NCBI GenBank assembly: GCA_038217425.1
Contig: JBBQPM010000039.1
Location: 1 to 43,882 of the forward strand
From: JAIEPT01 sp038217425
Lineage (GTDB): Bacteria > Planctomycetota > Planctomycetia > Gemmatales > Gemmataceae
Direction: 5' to 3'
Length of the DNA stretch: 43,882 nt
Position numbers and translations under genes: made by a program. The notes beneath the pieces are model-generated. The model had not been told where the DNA came from and made no database searches. It saw only the letters and a list, made by a program, of their open reading frames with translations. Shown piece by piece: positions 6,830 through 11,351 of this stretch (position 1 is the first letter of the stretch; every line of letters begins with the position of its first letter).

Positions 6830-8271
6830 GACGAGCCTCCTAGATTCGCAAAGAGCCACATCATGCCGCTCTGAATCGCGGTCGGTTCCTCATCTGTAAG
6901 CAACACGCGCACGTGCCTGCCGATTAGCCCCGCGTCGACGTCGCTGTCAAACTTAACGATTACCCGCACTTGTTTGAGGTCATGAGTCGCCAACTTCAAC
7001 GCGACCGACGCTTCTTTATCCACAGGCCCGGGCGTGCGCACGCCCTGGACCCGGCCTGCAAATGTCTGGCCTCCCGTGAGTAGTATGGTTGCCCGACTGC
7101 CAGGCCCCACCGAGGCTAAGTAGCGCTGCGGCAGTAACACTTCCACGAAAATCGTGCTGGAGTCGGCTATCTCAAACAGGGTCTCGTTCTCTTTCACCGG
7201 CTGGCCTTGATTGCCATGCGTGGTCCAGACTACTCCGGAAACCGGCGACGTGACGACGGCTACCGTGAGCTGTCTAATTCGCTCCTGTTCTCGATACAGT
7301 TCCTGCTCCACTACCTCGAGCAAGGTCTCAGTTTCAGTGAGATTCGCTTTGAGCAGCGGGATTTTAAGTGCCAATTCCTCGGAGCGTTGCAATAACTGAG
7401 GCATCTCTTGCTTGAGATAGACGCCTCGAGCCGCCGCCTGGAGTTCCAAATCGATGCGCACCAGCGCCGCCTGACCCATCTCAATGCGCTTGCGCGCCAC
7501 GATCTCCAGTTCTTGCGCGTCATCCTTTTCGGCATTGCTCGCCGATTTTCCTTGCTGTTGCACTCTCGCTAGCTGGCGTTGCCGATTCTGATGCTGACTG
7601 ACCGTCGCCTGATTCTGAGCAACGACTTCCTTTTTGGAAGCTTCCAGCAACGCAGTATGGCTTTCCTGATATTCTTTGACCAGCGCCTGGCATGTCTCGG
7701 CCGCCTTGGTGATTTCGTCGAGTTCAGTCTGTAACACTTGAGTGCGTGCTAACAATTCGGCGCGGCGCGTGGTGAGAGTCGTCAGATGCTTGGTATCGAC
7801 GCGGGAGTTCGAAAGGCGCAGCATGTGCTGTCCCTGTTCAGTTTTGCTGCCCAAGTCATGATGCAGGTCGGCCGCGATTCCGTCAAATGGCGCTCGCACC
7901 TGGACCAAACGGGCATTCACCACAGCTTGCCCGGAAATCGGCGTCACCAGGGGCAGCACTAACCACCACATTGCCGCCAGCACGGCCGACAGCGCCAAAG
8001 TTCGACGAAACCAACGACCCAAAAAAGATCTCTTGGGGCGCGCCGCAGATGACACGGGTACCTCTTCCGACTTTTGCGGCTTTGGGCTTTGGATTGTCTC
8101 TGCCGGCGCCCTCGGGACATCGGTCTCTAATTGGTACGCCGGTAGAAGCGAAACGGTCTCCGTTTTTCTTGGGTGCGGCACTGATGTCTGGCCGGAAGCG
8201 TCCACGGACGAAAGTTGAGCTTGCCAGAACTCTGCCGGCTCCCAGGGCTTGTCGTTTCTTGCCTTTTTCAT
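6826..8271 (-). CDS. HlyD/Alg44-like membrane fusion protein
   Basis: This is the predicted periplasmic partner of the adjacent polysaccharide synthase. It has 481 residues: a cytoplasmic polar region of about 85 residues, one membrane helix (TLALSAVLAAMWWLVLPLV), a biotinyl-lipoyl-like half domain (GQAVVNARLVQVRAPFDGIA), a long coiled coil of about 190 residues rich in Gln, Glu and Lys, and the second lipoyl half (VTSPVSGVVWTTHGNQGQPV). It ends in a beta-barrel-like region. In Alg44 the cytoplasmic part is a c-di-GMP-binding PilZ domain; here I see no RxxxR...DxSxxG signature. Control by c-di-GMP through this protein is therefore not supported. It is first in the two-gene operon, and its stop overlaps the synthase start. 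Confidence 0.85.
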   Translation of the reverse strand: MKKARNDKPWEPAEFWQAQLSSVDASGQTSVPHPRKTETVSLLPAYQLETDVPRAPAETIQSPKPQKSEEVPVSSAARPKRSFLGRWFRRTLALSAVLAAMWWLVLPLVTPISGQAVVNARLVQVRAPFDGIAADLHHDLGSKTEQGQHMLRLSNSRVDTKHLTTLTTRRAELLARTQVLQTELDEITKAAETCQALVKEYQESHTALLEASKKEVVAQNQATVSQHQNRQRQLARVQQQGKSASNAEKDDAQELEIVARKRIEMGQAALVRIDLELQAAARGVYLKQEMPQLLQRSEELALKIPLLKANLTETETLLEVVEQELYREQERIRQLTVAVVTSPVSGVVWTTHGNQGQPVKENETLFEIADSSTIFVEVLLPQRYLASVGPGSRATILLTGGQTFAGRVQGVRTPGPVDKEASVALKLATHDLKQVRVIVKFDSDVDAGLIGRHVRVLLTDEEPTAIQSGMMWLFANLGGSS

Positions 8272-8406
8272 GGAATTCTCCGCAAACGAATCGAGAGCAC
8301 TGGAGCGCGTTCGCTCGAACGCGCGACTCCGTGGGATTAATCCAAGTGAAGCAAACTCCAGGCCGAATTTGCCGAGCCGAATCTTGTTGGAGACATATTT
8401 TCGAAT

Positions 8407-8436
8407 TGTATATCATCACATATCGTTCCCTATCAA
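8407..8436 (-). promoter_or_regulatory. Possible sigma-70 promoter of the exopolysaccharide operon
   Basis: On the minus strand TTGATA (8436-8431) and TATACA (8412-8407) are separated by 18 bases, about 135 bases upstream of the HlyD-like start. The surroundings are AT-rich for this genome. The match is good but not exceptional. Confidence 0.35.
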
Positions 8437-8469
8437 AAACGCGAAGAGCATTTTTAATTGTCGGCGGCG

Positions 8470-8830
8470 GCTATGTTTGCACGGATTGACGCAAATCCGA
8501 TTCGCGATGCGACGGCGGTCGAACGTTGTACTGCGCGCAAATTATCCCAAGTTGCAATGTCGACTTGGTTGTCGCCGACGACGCGGACCACAACACCTTC
8601 AACCAAGGATCCTGGTCATTGCCGAAGAAGACGACCTGCGTAACGGGAACTTTGGTTCCCAATCGCGGCAATGATTTTCCTGACGGGAAGTAGGGCTCGC
8701 ATATCGTCGCACGGTTGCGAAAAATTTGGGACACTGGCACGTTCTGGCACCCCCAAAGCGTGCTCGCTGGTGGACTCCTGTATCGGTTGAAGCCGAACGA
8801 TGGGATCGCAAAAATCGGAAAGGAAAAGGA
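8470..8830. other. Intergenic stretch without a recognisable gene
   Basis: No intact gene is recognised. On the minus strand two frames give protein-like pieces (VTQVVFFGNDQDPW, then in another frame VRVVGDNQVDIATW), so this may be a frameshifted old coding region. The palindromic repeat at 8728-8754 lies within it. Confidence 0.35.
8728..8754. repeat. RAYT-type repeat with doubled CTGGCAC
   Basis: The stretch contains GGGACACTGGCAC followed by GTTCTGGCACCCC, two CTGGCAC units 10 bases apart. Similar TGGCACC-containing elements occur at 10120-10130, and a related GGTGTCAGGAC element occurs at 11268-11295. Confidence 0.4.
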
Positions 8831-9080
8831 TCAGGATAGTTTTTCTTCTTTCTCTGCGATCTTCGTCGGTCGTCCGCGGTGGCGAAGCGACGATTCCAAG
8901 CCTAACGTTGTCGCCGTCTGCTTTTACCCGGGAAGCATCGCCGAAGGGAACGCCTGCACCACCAAACGACGTAGGGCCGACAATTCCGCTTCGGAGTGAG
9001 CCTCATTGACACGGCCCACCGAATCTGCGGCAGCGGACCTTTGCTCAACCCCACTGCCCGATTGAGCACATGGTACACGT
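8831..9080 (-). pseudogene. Decayed REP-associated tyrosine transposase (RAYT)
   Basis: GYVYHVLNRAVG, the opening hallmark of RAYT (IS200-like Y1) transposases, is visible on the minus strand just below 9080. The catalytic middle, with the HUH and tyrosine motifs, is missing. Family-like C-terminal pieces follow in shifting frames: GRVNEAHSEAELSALRR, VPFGDASRVK, then QTATTLGLESSLRHRGRP and a stop at 8831. At least two frameshifts and a large internal deletion are needed to explain this. The start is replaced by the ghost fragment at 9078-9148. The family assignment rests on motif memory. Confidence 0.65.
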
Positions 9081-9148
9081 ATCCCAGCGGCGGCGTCACG
9101 ACTCCGAATTCCGCACCCTTGATCCGCCGTAGCTGTTCGTGGAAGACT
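9078..9148 (-). pseudogene. Ghost copy of the end of the beta-helix gene
   Basis: The minus strand encodes VFHEQLRRIKGAEFGVVTPP, nearly the same as FHEELRRIKGSDFEVVTPP at the C-terminus of the 967-residue protein (11352-14255). The DNA is also similar over about 70 bases. Similarity ends abruptly at 9148, directly before GCTCTATTCTCT (9149-9160). At the other end it runs straight into the RAYT remnant. Confidence 0.7.
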
Positions 9149-9167
9149 GCTCTATTCTCTCTTCGGA

Positions 9168-9296
9168 TTACAGCTTGGTCATGTGCAGGTTTGAGCCGTC
9201 GATTTCCAGAAACGCCCAGCGTCCGAACGAGCCGAGGTTATTCACGGCGGGTGCCCAAAGCGTCTTCGCCATCAGGGTGCCTTTGGGGGTGAGGTT
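9168..9296 (-). pseudogene. C-terminal fragment resembling type III restriction/helicase proteins
   Basis: The minus strand reads NLTPKGTLMAKTLWAPAVNN, then LGSFGRWAFLEI and a short tail to TAA at 9168. WVPAVNN-x-GxFGRWAFLEI is an ending I associate with type III restriction (Res) subunits and related helicases. No upstream part remains: the 5' side overlaps the end of the DUF5615 gene in another frame. The call is from motif memory only. Confidence 0.4.
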
Positions 9297-9625
9297 TGCG
9301 GGCGGACGATGCGGATCAGGACGCCGGCGAGATTGGGGTGTTTGGAAACGGCGGCGTGAATGCGGTCGGCGAGAGCGGTGCGGTCGGCATCGTCGGTAAT
9401 GGTGACGATGCCGGCGTGGTCAGGTACGGCGGTATGGAGGCGGTGGAAGTCGTTACGGTTTTTCGTCAGGACGACACAACCGAGTTCAGTGGCGCGGGCG
9501 AGTACAATCGAGTCATCGGCCCCGGCGCCGCCGTCCTGTTGAACGGTGAGGATGTCGTACCCGCGCGCCCGCAGGGCGGTAACGGCCGGGCCGGGAAAGT
9601 CTTCGTCCGCGTAAAAGGTCGGCAC
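9272..9625 (-). CDS. DUF5615 PIN-like protein, putative toxin-like nuclease
   Basis: The protein has 117 residues and matches the DUF5615 (Mut7-C/PIN-like) pattern: MPTFYADEDFPGPAVTALRA with early acidic residues, a GYDILTVQQDGGAGADDS segment, and VLTKNRNDFHRLH. These acidic positions correspond to the metal site of PIN-type nucleases. It starts 3 bases after the DUF433 gene stops, a classic coupled pair. Such pairs are thought to be toxin-antitoxin-like, although activity has rarely been shown. The last residues (QTSPPKAP) overlap, in another frame, the restriction-helicase fragment, so the natural end may have been rewritten by a rearrangement. Confidence 0.85.
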   Translation of the reverse strand: MPTFYADEDFPGPAVTALRARGYDILTVQQDGGAGADDSIVLARATELGCVVLTKNRNDFHRLHTAVPDHAGIVTITDDADRTALADRIHAAVSKHPNLAGVLIRIVRPQTSPPKAP

Positions 9626-9628
9626 ATT

Positions 9629-9970
9629 TCACCCGGCCTCGTTGTTCTCTCGGAGGTCGCGTGCGATCTCTTCCGGGTTGGCCGCCGCGTACCGCCAAGC
9701 GGCGTCGAGTTCAGCGCGGGTGAGCGGCGGATCGAAGTCGGCCAAAAGTCTTTCGTCGTCAATGCCGAGGTTCCGGGATTCAACCAGCCCCCAGACAGTG
9801 ACCCGCCGGCGGCCGACGCACGCACGCCCGCCACAGACACCCGGAGTTTTGCGGATCAGCGGCTCCATGCCGGTGCGTGGAGCGACTTCGACTCGGGTGC
9901 CGTCGGCAAGCGGCGGGCCGCCCGGGTCGAGAACGATCAAGCCATTTTGTACGGTGCCATGGAGACTCAT
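9629..9970 (-). CDS. DUF433 protein with AbrB-like start, putative antitoxin
   Basis: The protein has 113 residues. The first about 35 (MSLHGTVQNGLIVLDPGGPP) look like the short beta-strand start of AbrB/DUF104-type antitoxins. Residues about 40-113 are DUF433, with IRKTPGVCGGRACVGRRRVTVW and the DPPLTRAELDAAWRYAAANP helix region; DUF433 is a winged-helix-like DNA-binding fold. It lies first in a two-gene operon with the DUF5615 gene. By analogy it should neutralise that protein and repress its own promoter. The pair is intact although it lies inside a decayed, repeat-rich zone. Confidence 0.85.
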   Translation of the reverse strand: MSLHGTVQNGLIVLDPGGPPLADGTRVEVAPRTGMEPLIRKTPGVCGGRACVGRRRVTVWGLVESRNLGIDDERLLADFDPPLTRAELDAAWRYAAANPEEIARDLRENNEAG

Positions 9971-10034
9971 CGCAGAACTCCTGATTCGGGTGTCCGCAGC
10001 CGGGCGCCCCCTTCCTGCTACGCCCGTCAGTATA

Positions 10035-10121
10035 TCAGACGGCTCCGCCCTTGAGCAGCTTACGGATTTCCTGCGTGGCCTTATGCACGTTTGAGCCGTG
10101 CCGGCGCAAGAACAAAGGGTC
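10035..10121 (-). pseudogene. C-terminal gene fragment cut by a repeat
   Basis: A minus-strand frame reads DPLFLRRHGSNVHKATQEIR, then KLLKGGAV and a stop at 10035. It looks coding but is only 28 residues long, and upstream it abuts the palindromic TGGCACC repeat. The GSNVH part resembles the DNA at 9184-9198 (14 of 15 bases identical). The parent gene is not recognised. Confidence 0.35.
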
Positions 10122-10132
10122 CTGGCACCTTG

Positions 10133-10163
10133 CCAAAAAGGTTCGCGTCCCCTTTTCCTTTCC
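10133..10163. repeat. 31-base repeat, copy 1
   Basis: This stretch is identical over 31 bases to 10456-10486. The core is AAAAAGGTTCGCGTCCCC followed by TTTTCCTTTCC. On the minus strand it truncates the UPF0175-like gene. It belongs with the RAYT-type repeats of this zone. Confidence 0.7.
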
Positions 10164-10166
10164 CAA

Positions 10167-10339
10167 GGAATTCGCCGTAAGTCATGCCCGCCAGACGCGC
10201 TGCCTTAGTTGGTCGACAACTCGCCGGCGCTGCAAAGCGCGAACGCGGCGGCGAGGCGCAATTCGTGCTCGACATCTTAGTTGTGATTTTTCATCTTGAC
10301 CAACAGGTCGTCCGGAATCTCCAGCTTCACGCTCGCCAT
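10167..10339 (-). pseudogene. UPF0175-like antitoxin gene with stops, truncated by a repeat
   Basis: The ATG at 10339 has a GGAGG ribosome binding site and reads MASVKLEIPDDLLVKMKNHN, followed by TAA at 10277. The same frame continues DVEHELRLAAAFALCSAGEL, then a second stop, and after a frame change AARLAGMTYGEF. This order matches UPF0175 proteins (ribbon-helix-like antitoxins, usually about 85 residues). The final part is replaced by the 31-base repeat at 10133-10163. Two stops, one frameshift and a truncation make it dead. Confidence 0.6.
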
Positions 10340-10455
10340 TGCCCGCCTCCTCTGGTTCAGTCTATCGGAAACGTCGATTCCCGCGGGCAAAAAACAAAAA
10401 GGGGGAACACAAAAAGGCGAGGAGGGGACGCAGCGTTCGCATTCCCTTTCCTTTT

Positions 10456-10486
10456 CCAAAAAGGTTCGCGTCCCCTTTTCCTTTCC
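10456..10486. repeat. 31-base repeat, copy 2
   Basis: This is a perfect copy of 10133-10163. It lies between the truncated UPF0175 gene and the second ghost of the beta-helix gene. A weaker third version (AAAAAATCCGCGTCCCCTTT) lies near 10681-10700. Confidence 0.7.
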
Positions 10487-10665
10487 GAAGTCCGAACCCT
10501 TGAACCGTCGCAGTTCAGACGTGTCGAAGTCCCTGCGCAGGCGGAAACGCTCGCCCATGCGCGGCAGGTTCTCATCGGTCAGTTTGCTGGCGAAGTGCGT
10601 CGCCGGGTAAACGTAGGCGCGGCGCGAACGCACCACCATGAAGCGCAACGCGTGATGGATGACGC
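10487..10665 (-). pseudogene. Second ghost copy of the end of the beta-helix gene
   Basis: The minus strand encodes ALRFMVVRSRRAYVYPATHF and SKLTDENLPRMGERFRLRRD, nearly identical to residues about 868-905 of the 967-residue protein, then jumps from DFDTS to ELRRFKGSDF, a deletion of about 50 residues. It runs into the 31-base repeat at one end. At the other, similarity stops at 10665, at the same GCTCTATTCTCT motif (10664-10675) seen beside the first ghost. There is no start codon of its own. A direct read-through of this frame would produce a false chimera with the UPF0175 remnant. Confidence 0.75.
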
Positions 10666-10718
10666 TCTATTCTCTTCCCTAAAAAATCCGCGTCCCCTTT
10701 TCTCTTCTGACCGGATTT

Positions 10719-11240
10719 CTACACCGACGGATAAAACATCCGCATCGCTTCTTTAAGAATATCTGCTGTATCGTTTCGCGTTGCCCAAAAGAGCAAATCA
10801 CGCCATGCCTCGTCCGCCCGTCGCCGTCGTGGCTCAAGTGGAGTAGCTCGAACGCTGCGAGGAAGGGTAGAGAACTCTCTGAGCCGATCTATGTAATTTG
10901 AGAGAGCGAACCGGAACTCGTCAAATCTTTGTAAGAGATCCAGTAATTCAGATAGAGCGTTAACGAATCCGAGTATTGCGTCTTCCTCTGCAACGAGGAT
11001 CGGATCGTGTATTTCGGGTGACTGGCTACACGTTAATTTCCCAACTGGTGCCCCCGGAGTTGTCTTTGGTAACGGTGATTTTACTGATGCTTCACTTGAT
11101 GTAACAGGGATCGTAGAGCCACTGTTTCCTGCCTTTCCGGGGCGACGTGGAAACTCCTTTAGCCTGCTCTGCCATTGATATAAACTTGCTCGGCGAGCTA
11201 TATCAGTATCTGAAGCCTTTCGCCACTCATCCTTTGGCAT
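10719..11240 (-). CDS. Orphan hypothetical protein
   Basis: I do not recognise this family. The ATG at 11240 has an AGGGGG ribosome binding site and gives 173 residues beginning MPKDEWRKASDTDIARRASL. The N-terminus is basic and helical. A low-complexity Ser/Pro/Thr linker follows (about residues 35-75), then a helical region with ILGFVNALSELLDLLQRFDE and a final WRDLLFWATRN segment. No signal peptide or membrane segment is seen. Base composition is visibly lower in GC than the neighbours, and the gene is bracketed by RAYT-type repeats (10681-10700 and 11268-11295), so recent arrival is possible. Confidence 0.6.
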   Translation of the reverse strand: MPKDEWRKASDTDIARRASLYQWQSRLKEFPRRPGKAGNSGSTIPVTSSEASVKSPLPKTTPGAPVGKLTCSQSPEIHDPILVAEEDAILGFVNALSELLDLLQRFDEFRFALSNYIDRLREFSTLPRSVRATPLEPRRRRADEAWRDLLFWATRNDTADILKEAMRMFYPSV

Positions 11241-11267
11241 TTGAACCCCCTGAAAAAAAAGGACTGT

Positions 11268-11295
11268 AAAGGTGTCAGGACCGGTCAGAACCTTT
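11268..11295. repeat. RAYT-type palindrome
   Basis: The outer arms AAAGGT and ACCTTT style ends flank GTCAGGACCGGTCAGAA with a central ACCGGT palindrome. It lies just upstream of the orphan gene. GGTGTCAGGA-type motifs are typical of RAYT-linked repeats in planctomycetes (from memory). Confidence 0.4.
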
Positions 11296-11351
11296 ATTCT
11301 TGCGGAGCTGCTAAACCCCAATCGGCCTTGGCGAAATTGGCGGCTCGATGA

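Noticed and set aside
6826..8271. PilZ c-di-GMP domain expected in an Alg44-like protein
   Set aside because: No RxxxR or (D/N)xSxxG motif is visible in the first 85 residues, so c-di-GMP control was not claimed.
10277..10648. 123-residue minus-strand protein
   Set aside because: It is a read-through of a ghost of the beta-helix gene, a 31-base repeat and the first 21 codons of a UPF0175 remnant. It is not a real gene.
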